From positions 1 through 47,608 of the forward strand of contig JBGPOS010000025.1 in assembly GCA_041488155.1 (NCBI GenBank): a stretch of DNA of 47,608 bases, in the 5' to 3' direction. Below, piece after piece: positions 15,745 through 24,778 of the stretch. This stretch comes from JBGPOS01 sp041488155. Lineage in GTDB: Bacteria > Chloroflexota > Dehalococcoidia > Tepidiformales > Tepidiformaceae. Both the position numbers and the translations under genes were made by a program. Every line of letters begins with the position of its first letter. The stretch's first letter is position 1. A model generated the notes under the pieces. That model ran no database searches and had not been told where the DNA came from. It was given only the letters and a program-made list of their open reading frames with translations.

Positions 15745-16842
15745 ATGCAGCTGGGCATCATCGGGCTGGCGCGATCGGGAAAGACGACCGTCTTCAACGC
15801 CGTGACCCGGGGCGCCGCTCAGGTGGGCGTCTACAGCAGCGGCGCTCAACCGAACATGGGCGTCGTCCACGTGCCGGACGAACGGGTGGATCGGCTGGCG
15901 GCTATCTACCACCCGAAGAAGACGACCTACGCGACCATCCAATATGTGGACTTCCCTGCGGCTGGCGAGTCGTTCGGCAAGGGCGAGGGCCCGGCCGGAA
16001 AGTTCATCAACGAACTGGCCCGGATGGACGCCCTGATCCACGTGGTGCGGGCGTTCGAGGACGAGAGCGTGCCCCACCCGGAGGTAACGGTAGACCCGGA
16101 TCGCGACATCGCCACGATGGATCTCGAGCTGGTGTTCGCCGACCTCGGGATTGTCGAAAAGCGCCTGCAACGACTCGACACCGAGCTTCGATCGCTGAAG
16201 GCGGGTGAGCGAGAGCCGCTGACGCGCACCCGGGACCTGCTGACCCGGATGAAGGCCGGCCTCGAAGCGGAGAAACCGATCCGGGAACAGGGGCTGACGG
16301 GCGAGGACTGGAAGCTGCTCGAAGGGTCGCAGTTCCTGACGGGGTTGCCGCTCCTTGTGCTGATCAACGTCGGAGAGGCGGAGCTGCCCCGCCGGGCGGA
16401 GATAGAAGCAGGCTTCCGTGACCACCACCGGGGGCCCGCGCGAGACGCAGCGGTGCTCTGCGGGAAGTTCGAGATGGAGCTCAACGAGCTCGGCGAAGAA
16501 GAGGCGGAGGAGTTCCGGGCGGCAGCTGGCGTTACCGAGAGCGGGATGGCGGAGGCGATCAGGCTGAGCTACGCGCTGCTCGGTCTCATCAGCTTCCTGA
16601 CGGCCGGGCCGGACGAGTGTCGGGCCTGGACCGTGACGGCCGGTTCAACGGCGCCGGAGGCGGCTGGCAAGATCCATTCGGACCTGCGCCGCGGCTTCAT
16701 CCGGGCGGAAGTGATCCGTTTCGAAGACCTGGTGGCCTGCGGGAGCGAAGCCGAGGCGAGGAAGCGTGGCCTGCTGCGGACAGAGGGGAAGCAGTACGTG
16801 GTCCAGGATGGCGACGTGCTCAACATATTGTTCAACGTGTGA
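15745..16842 (+). CDS. ychF: YchF/OLA1-type P-loop ATPase
   Basis: A 365-residue protein of the Obg-related YchF family, a ribosome-associated ATPase. The C-terminal TGS-like region is typical (RAWTVTAGSTAPEAAGKIHS, RRGFIRAEVIRFEDLV, EGKQYVVQDGDVLNILFNV). The N-terminal nucleotide site is atypical. The P-loop is GLARSGKT rather than the usual GLPNVGKST, and the switch II region reads DFPAAGESFGKGEGPAGKF instead of DIAGLVKGASKGEGLGNKF. The NVGE stretch corresponds to the altered G4 motif. So this is a divergent YchF, and nucleotide preference may differ. A small GTGAA/TTCAC hairpin overlaps the stop codon. Confidence 0.85.
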   Translation: MQLGIIGLARSGKTTVFNAVTRGAAQVGVYSSGAQPNMGVVHVPDERVDRLAAIYHPKKTTYATIQYVDFPAAGESFGKGEGPAGKFINELARMDALIHVVRAFEDESVPHPEVTVDPDRDIATMDLELVFADLGIVEKRLQRLDTELRSLKAGEREPLTRTRDLLTRMKAGLEAEKPIREQGLTGEDWKLLEGSQFLTGLPLLVLINVGEAELPRRAEIEAGFRDHHRGPARDAAVLCGKFEMELNELGEEEAEEFRAAAGVTESGMAEAIRLSYALLGLISFLTAGPDECRAWTVTAGSTAPEAAGKIHSDLRRGFIRAEVIRFEDLVACGSEAEARKRGLLRTEGKQYVVQDGDVLNILFNV

Positions 16843-16861
16843 ATAGTTCACGCCGCATGTG

Positions 16862-16890
16862 TTGATCGTCGCCGACAGGGAATCAATAAT
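16862..16890 (+). promoter_or_regulatory. Promoter of the peptide-transport operon
   Basis: TTGATC (16862-16867), 17 nt spacer, AATAAT (16885-16890). Transcription would start near 16897, about 60 nt before the first permease start. Confidence 0.6.
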
Positions 16891-16956
16891 GCCGAATCCG
16901 TGTGGGGCGGTGGGGACCGCCGCGACCGTCAGGAACGGGAGGCGTCGCTCTCCTCG

Positions 16957-17904
16957 ATGGCGCAATACATCGTCAAGCGGTTGCTGTTCGCAATCATCGT
17001 GCTCATCGCAGTGAGCCTCTTCGTGTTCTCCGCGGTACGGGTCATTCCTGGCGATGTCTGCTCGACGGTGCTTGGCAGCCAGCCCGACGACCCCAAGCAG
17101 TGCGAGGCGATTGACAAGGAACTCGGCCTCGATCAACCCGCGCCAGTACAGTACGTCCGCTACATGGGCCACGCGCTCACCGGCGACTTCGGCAAGGCGC
17201 TGCTATCCAAGCGCGATGTTTGGGGCGAAATCCGCGACCGTGTCCCGCTGACCATCGAGCTCACCATCCTGGCGACCGGGTTCGCCATGCTCATCGCTAT
17301 CCCCATCGGCGTCATCTCCGCGGTCAAGCAGGACGACGCCCCTGACTACCTCCTGCGGTTCATAACGATCGCCTGGTTGAGCATTCCGGGATTCTGGATT
17401 GGCACGATGCTGGTCGTCTATCCCGCGAAGTGGTGGGCGTACAGCACGCCATCGGGCTACACGGAGCTCTGGGAGGCCCCGCTCAAGAACCTGGAACAGT
17501 TGTACTTGCCGGCGTTCGCGCTCGGCCTTGCGCTCAGCGCCAGCCTCGCCCGGGTGACGCGATCGTCGATGCTCGAGGTCCTGCGGCAGGATTTCGTACG
17601 CACCGCCCGGGCGAAGGGCCTCAACGAGCGCACGGTGGTCATCCGCCACGCGCTGAGGAACGCGATGATCCCCGTTGTTACCCTGTTCGGGCTGCAGTTC
17701 GGCGTGCTCTTCGGAGGCACCGTGGTCCTGGAGTCGATCTTCAGCCTCCCCGGCCTCGGGACACTCACGATCGAGTCCGTCCTGCGCCATGACTACACCG
17801 AAGTCCAGGGCATCGTCCTCTTCTTCGCCACCGTGCTCATCGCTGTCAACCTCATCGTCGACCTGAGCTACGCCTGGTTCGACCCGAGGATCCGGTACAC
17901 ATGA
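16957..17904 (+). CDS. ABC transporter permease, DppB/OppB type
   Basis: A 315-residue inner-membrane permease of the dipeptide/oligopeptide (PepT) class, with about six transmembrane segments. It shows the N-terminal IVKRLLFAIIVLIAVSLFVF segment with VIPGD, and the EAA loop region SSMLEVLRQDFVRTARAKGL that contacts the ATPase. ATG 16957 (MAQYIVKRLL) is the family-like start. An upstream GTG at 16900 adds 19 unlikely residues. GGGAGG lies about 14 nt before the ATG. The stop overlaps the next permease by ATGA. No ATPase gene follows in the window. Confidence 0.92.
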   Translation: MAQYIVKRLLFAIIVLIAVSLFVFSAVRVIPGDVCSTVLGSQPDDPKQCEAIDKELGLDQPAPVQYVRYMGHALTGDFGKALLSKRDVWGEIRDRVPLTIELTILATGFAMLIAIPIGVISAVKQDDAPDYLLRFITIAWLSIPGFWIGTMLVVYPAKWWAYSTPSGYTELWEAPLKNLEQLYLPAFALGLALSASLARVTRSSMLEVLRQDFVRTARAKGLNERTVVIRHALRNAMIPVVTLFGLQFGVLFGGTVVLESIFSLPGLGTLTIESVLRHDYTEVQGIVLFFATVLIAVNLIVDLSYAWFDPRIRYT

Positions 17905-18803
17905 CGACATCGGCGGCAACTGCACAGGATTTGCCATGGCATGAGTTGCGACCCAGGCGCAGCATCGGCTCCTCGCTGTGGCGCATCGCGCGCCAAAAGC
18001 CGGTCGGGGCAATCGCCGCGGTCGTCTGCCTGCTGCTCATCCTCGTCGCCATCTTCGCGCCGCTGTTGGCGCCCCACCCGCCTGACCAGGTGGCTTTCCC
18101 GCGGCTCCAGTCCCCGTCGCTGAGTCACCCCTTTGGGACCGACAACCTGTTCCGCGATGTCTTCAGCCGGACGATCGTGTCCAGCCGTGTGTCCCTGGGC
18201 GTGGGCTTCACCGCCGTGTTCCTCGCCACCGCCGTCGGGGCGCTCCTCGGGATCCTGAGCGGCTACCTCGGGGGCTGGGTGGACCTCCTCGTCAGCCGGC
18301 TGCTCGACGTCGTCATTGGCATGCCGCCCCTCATCTTCGCCATCTTCATGCTGACGGTGTTCGAACGGAACTTCACGAACGTTTCGATGACGATAGCCAT
18401 CATCTACATGCCAACGACCGCGCGAATCGTGCGCAGCTCGGTGCTCTCCGTCCGCAATTTGCAGTACATCGAAGCCGCGCAGGCGGTCGGCAATACGCCT
18501 CCTGCGATCATGTGGCGTCACGTGCTGCCCAACGTGTTCGCTCCGATCATCGTTGTGGCGAGCATCCAGATCGGTAATGCGATCCTCACTGAAGCTGCGC
18601 TCAGCTTCCTCGGCCTCGGCATCGCCACCGACGCTCAGCCGAGCTGGGGCAAGATGCTCCAGGATTCCCGTCCGGTCTGGCAGGCCGCGTGGTGGATGTC
18701 TATCATCCCTGGCGGGGCGATCAGCATTGCTGTCCTCGCCTTCAATCTCTTTGGCGACGCATTACGCGACGTATTGGATCCGCGCCTCCGTGGGGCGGCG
18801 TAA
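17901..18803 (+). CDS. ABC transporter permease, DppC/OppC type
   Basis: A 300-residue second permease of the same peptide-class importer. It has the DppC N-terminal cytoplasmic stretch and first helix (SLWRIARQKPVGAIAAVVCL), the periplasmic HPFGTDNLFRDVFSR motif, and the EAA loop SVRNLQYIEAAQAVGNTPPA. It ends in the usual FNLFGDALRDVLDPRLRG. The 4-nt ATGA overlap with the DppB gene implies coupled translation and 1:1 subunits. The binding protein follows after 59 nt, which hold a small CGGCC/GGCCG hairpin with a T-run (18820-18836) that may tune expression between permeases and binding protein. Confidence 0.93.
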   Translation: MTTSAATAQDLPWHELRPRRSIGSSLWRIARQKPVGAIAAVVCLLLILVAIFAPLLAPHPPDQVAFPRLQSPSLSHPFGTDNLFRDVFSRTIVSSRVSLGVGFTAVFLATAVGALLGILSGYLGGWVDLLVSRLLDVVIGMPPLIFAIFMLTVFERNFTNVSMTIAIIYMPTTARIVRSSVLSVRNLQYIEAAQAVGNTPPAIMWRHVLPNVFAPIIVVASIQIGNAILTEAALSFLGLGIATDAQPSWGKMLQDSRPVWQAAWWMSIIPGGAISIAVLAFNLFGDALRDVLDPRLRGAA

Positions 18804-18862
18804 TACTCAAGAGGATCTCCGGCCCACGGGCCGTTTATCCAGAACAAAAGGGGGAAAGACCA

Positions 18863-20584
18863 ATGAGCGAATACACCAACTACTGGCTTCGCCGGAAAGT
18901 CAACCGTCGAGCCGTCGTCAGGGGCGCCGGGGTCGTGGGAGTGGGCGGCGCAGCCTACGCCATGGTCGGCTGCGGCGATGACGATTCTACCGGCAGTCCC
19001 ACCTCCGAAAAGGGCTTGCTGCCGACTGCCCAGGCCTCCCCGACGCCGGCCAAGCAGCCGAAGCCGGGCGGGACGTTCTCGTTCCAGATCGGCGGCAACC
19101 CACCGTCGCTCGATCCGTACACGAACGCCAGCTTCCTCAATATGTACATGGGTGGGCTCTCCTACAGTCGGCTCCTGCGTTACAAGGCGGGCACTCCAGA
19201 GATCACGCCAACCGACCCGTCGATGGAACCCGAACTCGCACAGACGATGCCCGAGCAGCCGGACGCCAGCGGTCTCCAGTGGACCTTCAAGCTCAAGCCG
19301 GGCATCAAGTTCCACAACGGCCGGGCCATGACCTCCGAGGACGTCAAGTACGCCTTCGATCGTTACTCGACGTTCGATAAGTCCTCCCACCGGGCGCTCT
19401 ACTTCTTCCTGGACTCGGTCTCGACGCCAGACCCGCAGACGGTCGTGCTCAAGACCAAGTTACCGTACGCCGACCTGAACCAGGTCATCGGCGGGGAGTA
19501 CGGCGCCTACATCTCGCCGAAGGAGCACGCCGAATCGGACGCCGCTCCGACCAAGATGCTGGGAAGCGGCCCCTTCATCCATACCGAGTTTCAGACAGGC
19601 TCCAGCCTCTCGTTCAAGAAGAACCCTGACTACTTCGAGAAGCCGTGGCCCTACTTCGATGAAGTCAAGGTCTTCATCATCACCGATCAGGCGAAGCGCG
19701 TGGCTGACTTCAGCGCCAAGCAGCAGAACCTCAGCTGGCTCTTCCTTCCCGACGAGCGCGACCAACTGAAGAAGAACCGGCCAGACGCGCTGTCTGGTGA
19801 ACAGCAGGGGATCGCAGAAGACATCTACATGCGCTCCGACAAAGCGCCGTTCAAGGATCAACGGATGCGCCAGGCGGTTTCAATGGCCCAGGACCGGAAG
19901 GCACTCCGGGATGCCATCACCAAGGGCGAAGGCGTGCCCGACCAGGTCAATTTCGTCGGGTACGCGGGCTGGGCTCGCCAGGTGAAGGAGCTCGGCGCCA
20001 ACGCCAAGTTCTGGGACTACGCCCCCGCGGAATCTAAGAAGCTCATGGATGCGGCCGGGTACAAGGGTGAGGAACTCGAGTTCGTCCACGTCGCTGAGGC
20101 GAACATCTACACCCAGGCGTACCTCGACACCGCATCGTTGGCGATAGCGAACCTCAAGGCGGTAGGGTTCAACATCAAAGAGATCGCGACGCCCTACGCC
20201 CAGTACATCGCCGCCGGGACCGGCGTGTACTTCGGGGGCCAGTACAACCACATGGGCCTCACCCCGCGCGCCGTCCCCTACCTTGTCGACCACGTCACCG
20301 ACAAGATGTCCTTCAAGGATGGCAAGCGGGGCCGCATCAACCAGTCCTACGTCAACGACCCCGCGCTGGAAGCTTTGCTCGACAAGCAGCGCACCCAGTT
20401 CAATAAGGTGGAGCGCCTGGCCACGGTCAAGCAGATCGAGGACATGGCGGCCCTCAACCAGTGGGAAGTCTTCTTCAGCACCGACACCCGCACCTACTTC
20501 TGGGACAAGGAAGTCGCCAACTACCGCGACTCTGCCTTCTTCCCGTACACCCACGTCATGAAGGCCTGGTTCGACAAGGCGTAA
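18863..20584 (+). CDS. ABC transporter substrate-binding lipoprotein (peptide/SBP_bac_5 type)
   Basis: A 573-residue extracytoplasmic binding protein of the DppA/OppA family. The N-terminus carries a twin-arginine region (NRRAVVRGAGVVGVGGAAYA) followed by a lipobox-like AMVGC, so it is probably a Tat-exported lipoprotein cleaved before Cys about 36. A Ser/Thr/Pro linker follows. The family block LKPGIKFHNGRAMTSEDVKYAFDRY is clear, and it ends FFPYTHVMKAWFDKA. ATG 18863 has GGGGGA 8 nt upstream. It completes the permease operon, with an intrinsic terminator just downstream. The ligand could be a peptide or another small solute. Confidence 0.92.
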   Translation: MSEYTNYWLRRKVNRRAVVRGAGVVGVGGAAYAMVGCGDDDSTGSPTSEKGLLPTAQASPTPAKQPKPGGTFSFQIGGNPPSLDPYTNASFLNMYMGGLSYSRLLRYKAGTPEITPTDPSMEPELAQTMPEQPDASGLQWTFKLKPGIKFHNGRAMTSEDVKYAFDRYSTFDKSSHRALYFFLDSVSTPDPQTVVLKTKLPYADLNQVIGGEYGAYISPKEHAESDAAPTKMLGSGPFIHTEFQTGSSLSFKKNPDYFEKPWPYFDEVKVFIITDQAKRVADFSAKQQNLSWLFLPDERDQLKKNRPDALSGEQQGIAEDIYMRSDKAPFKDQRMRQAVSMAQDRKALRDAITKGEGVPDQVNFVGYAGWARQVKELGANAKFWDYAPAESKKLMDAAGYKGEELEFVHVAEANIYTQAYLDTASLAIANLKAVGFNIKEIATPYAQYIAAGTGVYFGGQYNHMGLTPRAVPYLVDHVTDKMSFKDGKRGRINQSYVNDPALEALLDKQRTQFNKVERLATVKQIEDMAALNQWEVFFSTDTRTYFWDKEVANYRDSAFFPYTHVMKAWFDKA

Positions 20585-20616
20585 GCCTGCAATCGCCCTT
20601 CGACACCAATGAGGAG

Positions 20617-20644
20617 GCGCCTCGCGAAAGCGGGGCGCTTTCTT
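20617..20644 (+). terminator. Intrinsic terminator of the peptide-transport operon
   Basis: GCGCC-UCGC, GAAA tetraloop, GCGG-GGCGC (9 bp, one G-U) followed by TTTCTT. It lies 33 nt after the binding-protein stop. Confidence 0.85.
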
Positions 20645-20661
20645 CGTCCCTCCGGCGAAAA

Positions 20662-21204
20662 TCAGTCGAGCGCGAGCCGGAGAGGCAGGGCCCCCTCGAG
20701 TTCGAGAAGGGCGCGCTTCATGGCGAGCCCTCCGCCGAAGCCCTGGAGGTTGCCATCGCTGGCGATGATCCGATGGCAGGGCAGCCAGAGGGGGATCGGG
20801 TTGGCGCCGACGATCGCGCCGATCAGCCTTGCCGCGCCCGGTTGGCCCACGCGCCGCGCCAGCCAGGAATAACTCCTCGTTTCGCCGCAGGGGATCTCCC
20901 GCAGGGCCAGCCAGGTTCGCTGGTTGAGGTCGCTCGCAGGCGGGAGGTCGACGGGGAAGGCCTCGAGGCTGTCGCCGCTGCCCGCGGCATAGGCGTCGAG
21001 AGCGAGCGACACTTGTTCAGCGCGCGGATCGGGGCCCGGTTGCGCACCGAAGGCGCTTAGCTCGGTCCAGGCAGCCTCGCGAGTACGATGGAAGAGGGTA
21101 GCGTGGCGTATGCCCGCGTCACTCAGGGCGACGCCGGCGTAGCCGAGGGCCGTGCTGGTGACGACGCCACAGAGGGGCTGGGGGTCGCTCGTTGGTGAGC
21201 TCAT
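20662..21204 (-). CDS. ogt: Methylated-DNA--protein-cysteine S-methyltransferase
   Basis: A 180-residue O6-alkylguanine-DNA alkyltransferase, which repairs alkylated guanine by moving the alkyl group to its own Cys. The active site LPCHRIIASDGNLQGFGGGL is intact, and the DNA-binding RTWLALREIPCGETRSYSWLARRVGQPGAARLIGAIVGANPI matches the family. I chose ATG 21204 (MSSPTSDPQPLCG). A longer frame from 21240 adds 12 residues without support. No Ada-like regulatory domain is present. It converges on the transport operon terminator and is followed upstream by the transglutaminase-like operon on the same strand. Confidence 0.92.
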   Translation of the reverse strand: MSSPTSDPQPLCGVVTSTALGYAGVALSDAGIRHATLFHRTREAAWTELSAFGAQPGPDPRAEQVSLALDAYAAGSGDSLEAFPVDLPPASDLNQRTWLALREIPCGETRSYSWLARRVGQPGAARLIGAIVGANPIPLWLPCHRIIASDGNLQGFGGGLAMKRALLELEGALPLRLALD

Positions 21205-21262
21205 GATCCGATCAACGCGACGAAGGACCGGTGGTAACACTGGTGCACGAGACGGCCACCGA

Positions 21263-23536
21263 CTACTTCTTTGCCGGGGTCTTGCGGCGGAGAACCTTGG
21301 CGAGCAGGCGGTTGCGAACGCTGAGGTACGCTTCGCCAGTGGTGGCGTCGTCGACGCGCTTGAGGTCCGGTCGGCCGTACCGTGACTCTTCGTAGGCGTC
21401 GGCGATGCGGGACGCTTCGTCCTCGCGTTCTATCGCCCCGCCGAGGCGACGGGACCACTCGCGGGGGGTTTCTGCTGCGTGGGCTCCGAGGCCAGCCCAA
21501 CTGGCCAGGCGCTGCGTCTTCGCCCAGAGGCGGGCGCGTCCTTCGAGACCGGCAAGGCCCCAGTTCCAGGTGAGGCGGCCTCCGAGGAATGCGGCGGCCG
21601 CGACGGTCAGCGCGGCGGCGAGCGACCAGATCAGGGTCCAGGGCGGGGCGCTGTTCTGGACGGGCGTCTCGTTGAGAGCGTTGGCGACGTCGTTCGGGAG
21701 TCCGTTCGGGTCCTCGAACAGGCCGGAGAGGTCGGGCGGCTCGTCGATGCTGGTGTCACCGCCAACGAGGCCGTTGCCGATCCCGCCTGCGCCCCCGCCC
21801 GGACGATCCTGGGTGGGGTTGAAGTTGACCCAGCCGTAGCGCGGGAAGAACGCTTCCACCCAGGTGTACGCGTCGCTCTTGCGGACGGTGTACTTCATGC
21901 CGTCGGCGCTATCCGGGTTGAGCACGTAGCCGACGGCCACGCGGGCAGGAATGCCGAGGGTGCGAAGCATGACCGCCATCGCGGTGGCCTGGTAGTCGAA
22001 GTAGCCGCGCTTGAGGTCGAAGAGGAGGAAATCGACGGTGTCGCGCCGGGGGGGCGCCGATTCGACCTGGAGGTCGTAGGGGAACGCGCGGAGGAACTGC
22101 TCGATGGCGAAGGCCTGGTCGTAGGGGGTTGCGATCCCGGAGGCCACTCGTTTGGCTTCCTCGCGGACGCGGTCGGGGAGGCTCTTGGGGAGCTGGAGGT
22201 AGCGGTTCTTCACCCAGTCGGGGTAGTCGGCGCCCGCCAGGCGGAGCTGGTTGGCGGTGGCGATGCTTTCGGTGCCGAAGCTGTTGTAGGTGTCGTCGCT
22301 GTTGAGACTGCGGCTGCTGCGGAGCTGCTCGATATCGCCCTCGAACAGCTTCGAGCGTTCGACGGTGGAGGCGACGTTCGTGCCGAGCGGGGTGCCGGCG
22401 GTGAGGATGGTGCCTTCGCTATCGAAGACCTTGACCTTGAGGATGGTGACGTTGCGAGAGTCGTACTCGGTGGCGGACTGATCGGCGGCCAGCTCTTTGC
22501 CGTTGACGCTGCTTTCCTTGCGCCCGGTCGCCTTCCAGCCCGCGCCGGTGTAGAAGTCGTAGCTCGTACCGCGGATCAGCCCGGCTTCGTTGCTGTTGAC
22601 TTCGAAGAGCGTCTTGGTCCCGAGCTTCACGTTGCTCTGGATTGGTAGCGTGTCGCCGAAGCTGTGGAGGTTCGCACCGGTGCGCGCGGTCACGTTGTGG
22701 AAGAGGCGGGTGAGTGTGTTGTTGTTCCCGCTGAAGGGGCTCGCCACCCAGTCGGCGGCGCTCTTGACGGCGTCGGCCTGGGTGCCGAGGGGCACGAGCC
22801 AGGCGAAGATGATCACGACCGCGGTCAGCATGACGGTGAGCTGGCCCGCGCTGAGACTGATGAACTCCGGGTAGTCGACCTTCGCCCGGGACCAGGACTC
22901 CTGGCTGCGTTGAAGGTGGACCCGGCCGACGAGAAGGATGGCGCCGAAAAGAAAAACGATGAACGGCCCGCTCGGCTGTCCCTTCAAGAAGCTGATGTTG
23001 ACGAGGAGCACGACGGCGGCGGGCACGACGGCGATCCAGGCGTTCCGCCAGCGGTAGAGCGACCACGACGCGAGATAGGCGCTGAAGAAGCAGACGCTGT
23101 GGACGAGCGTGACGAAGGGGAGGTTGTCGTTGCTGATGTCGCCTGCGCGGACGACATCGAACCACTCCTTCATCCGCAGGCGGAAGTCGGTGAGCCGTTC
23201 AGTGAAGTTGGCCCCGTCGGCGTAGGCCTGCACGCTAAGAATCACGACGACCGCGCCGAGCGTGAGGGCGACAGGGTGAATGAAGACGGCGGGGGTGCGA
23301 ATCCGAGCGGCGAACATGCCGATGAGTAGTCCGCCGAGGGCTGTGGGCACGAGGGCAGGCATACCGCGCACCCAGTGAGCCTGCTGGATGGAGACGGCGA
23401 TGCTGATGAAGGTGATGAGCGCGGCGGAGAAGGTAAGCCAGTCTTCCCAGCTCATGACGAGCCGGGGCGCGGCGATCGCCGCGCGGCCGATTCGGCGTCC
23501 CGCGGACGGGCTCATCGGGAGGTTCATTTCTGCCAC
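21263..23536 (-). CDS. TgpA-like membrane protein with a degenerate transglutaminase domain
   Basis: A 757-residue DUF3488/transglutaminase-like protein. Several N-terminal membrane helices (about residues 30-260) are followed by an outer domain with the transglutaminase core at about 505-580. One further helix lies at about 632-653 and a cytoplasmic tail ends the protein. The fold is clear (ATAMAVMLRTLGIPARVAVGYVL), but the usual Cys-His-Asp triad is replaced. GYF513DYQ stands for GYC, DAY557TW for DAHAW, and NFN573PT for FDPT, each explained by one base change. It is therefore likely non-catalytic, perhaps a binding or scaffolding protein. It overlaps the DUF58 gene by 13 nt in the moxR operon. 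Confidence 0.88.
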   Translation of the reverse strand: MAEMNLPMSPSAGRRIGRAAIAAPRLVMSWEDWLTFSAALITFISIAVSIQQAHWVRGMPALVPTALGGLLIGMFAARIRTPAVFIHPVALTLGAVVVILSVQAYADGANFTERLTDFRLRMKEWFDVVRAGDISNDNLPFVTLVHSVCFFSAYLASWSLYRWRNAWIAVVPAAVVLLVNISFLKGQPSGPFIVFLFGAILLVGRVHLQRSQESWSRAKVDYPEFISLSAGQLTVMLTAVVIIFAWLVPLGTQADAVKSAADWVASPFSGNNNTLTRLFHNVTARTGANLHSFGDTLPIQSNVKLGTKTLFEVNSNEAGLIRGTSYDFYTGAGWKATGRKESSVNGKELAADQSATEYDSRNVTILKVKVFDSEGTILTAGTPLGTNVASTVERSKLFEGDIEQLRSSRSLNSDDTYNSFGTESIATANQLRLAGADYPDWVKNRYLQLPKSLPDRVREEAKRVASGIATPYDQAFAIEQFLRAFPYDLQVESAPPRRDTVDFLLFDLKRGYFDYQATAMAVMLRTLGIPARVAVGYVLNPDSADGMKYTVRKSDAYTWVEAFFPRYGWVNFNPTQDRPGGGAGGIGNGLVGGDTSIDEPPDLSGLFEDPNGLPNDVANALNETPVQNSAPPWTLIWSLAAALTVAAAAFLGGRLTWNWGLAGLEGRARLWAKTQRLASWAGLGAHAAETPREWSRRLGGAIEREDEASRIADAYEESRYGRPDLKRVDDATTGEAYLSVRNRLLAKVLRRKTPAKK

Positions 23537-24774
23537 AGAGAAACCCCCGAAGGTGCTGGGCTCAGCGCGAGGCTGAGGTCGTCGCCCTTGCGCACAACAT
23601 ACGTCAGGATGTCGCTCGCCGTCAGTTCTCCAAACATGAGTAGTGGGGAACGGTCGCCGCCGAAAGAGCTCGGGTCGACCAGGACGACGGCCGCCCGGAC
23701 ACCGCGCTGCGTGAGCGACTGGATCGCGGTCAGCCAGTGGTCGTCGGTGGAGGAGGTGACGACGACGACGGTCGTGTGCCGCCCGAAACGGCGTTGTTCT
23801 TCGAAGAGGAGGTTGCCTAGCGAGGCGTCACCGACAGCGCGCACGGTGGCGAGGGTTTCGAGAATGCGGGTGAGCTGCTGCTGGCCTCGCTCGGGTTCGA
23901 GCGTCTTGAGGTCGAGTCCAAAAGTGATGAAGCCGACGGTGCGGTTCTGGACCAGATATTGCCTTGCGATGCTGGCAGCGATGCGGACGCCGTACTCCTC
24001 TGTGCTTTCGTCGCCTGAACCGGCATGGACGCGGCGTTCCATGTCGAGGATGACGTAGATGTCGCTGGCGGGGTCCAGCTCGAACGTCTTGACCATGAGT
24101 TCGCCCGTGCGCGCTGTGGTGCGCCAGTGGATGCGGTTGAAGGCGTCGCCCGGGGCGTATTCGCGGACGCCGCTGGCGTTTGGCGTTACATAATGCGTAC
24201 GCCGGCGGAAGCGGCCTTCACCCGGGAGGTTCGCCGGTGGGACCTGGAAGCGAGGGAGGTCCACGACGGGCGGGTAGACGAGGATCTGCTGGGCCCCCCC
24301 GATTTCGCGCACGCGGCGGAAGAAGCCGAAGGGATCGCTGCTGGTGATGCGGAGGGGCCCCCAATCGTACAGGCCTCGCCGAAGCAGCGGCGTATCGACG
24401 ATCCAGTTGCGGGAGCGTCGTGGTGGGATCACGACGACGCGTCGGGAGCGATGGCCGGGAAGTCCGCTGGGGTCTTCGATGTCGAGCCACAGCTTCGGAA
24501 AGAAGTCGCGGTTGCGGACTTCGATCACTTCCTGGGCTTCCTGGCCAACCTGCGCGCGTTCGGTGCGGCGATCGACCCAGGCGTCGACGTGGCGGGTGTT
24601 GTACCAGGCGATGAGCCAACAAACGGGCAGCGTGAAGGCCAGGACGTAGGCCAGGCGGAACAGCAACCAGAAACCCGTGCCCATCGCCCAGAACACCGAG
24701 AAGAGCAGCACGAAGACGGCGAACGTCAATGCGCGGCGGTCCGGGGCAAGGAGGGTGCGGACGAGGTTGCGCAC
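23524..24774 (-). CDS. DUF58 domain-containing protein
   Basis: A 416-residue protein with two N-terminal hydrophobic segments (residues about 15-57) and a C-terminal DUF58 region. The hallmark REYAPGDAFNRIHWRTTARTGELMVKTFE is at about residues 204-233, followed by a von Willebrand-A-like fold starting VILDMERRVHAG. DUF58 proteins accompany MoxR ATPases and transglutaminase-like proteins in many bacteria, probably in assembly or maturation of envelope or metal-containing complexes. The GTG start lies 4 nt after the moxR stop, and its end overlaps the next gene, so all three are co-translated. Confidence 0.92.
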   Translation of the reverse strand: MRNLVRTLLAPDRRALTFAVFVLLFSVFWAMGTGFWLLFRLAYVLAFTLPVCWLIAWYNTRHVDAWVDRRTERAQVGQEAQEVIEVRNRDFFPKLWLDIEDPSGLPGHRSRRVVVIPPRRSRNWIVDTPLLRRGLYDWGPLRITSSDPFGFFRRVREIGGAQQILVYPPVVDLPRFQVPPANLPGEGRFRRRTHYVTPNASGVREYAPGDAFNRIHWRTTARTGELMVKTFELDPASDIYVILDMERRVHAGSGDESTEEYGVRIAASIARQYLVQNRTVGFITFGLDLKTLEPERGQQQLTRILETLATVRAVGDASLGNLLFEEQRRFGRHTTVVVVTSSTDDHWLTAIQSLTQRGVRAAVVLVDPSSFGGDRSPLLMFGELTASDILTYVVRKGDDLSLALSPAPSGVSLWQK

Positions 24775-24778
24775 CCCG

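Noticed and set aside
14719..16428. 569-residue open frame extending etfB through the ychF region
   Set aside because: EtfB proteins begin at MNIIVCVKQ. The upstream part is the antisense shadow of ychF.
16842..16855. GTGAA/TTCAC hairpin at the ychF stop as a terminator
   Set aside because: A 5-bp stem with a 3-nt loop and no T-run is too weak, and it overlaps the stop codon.
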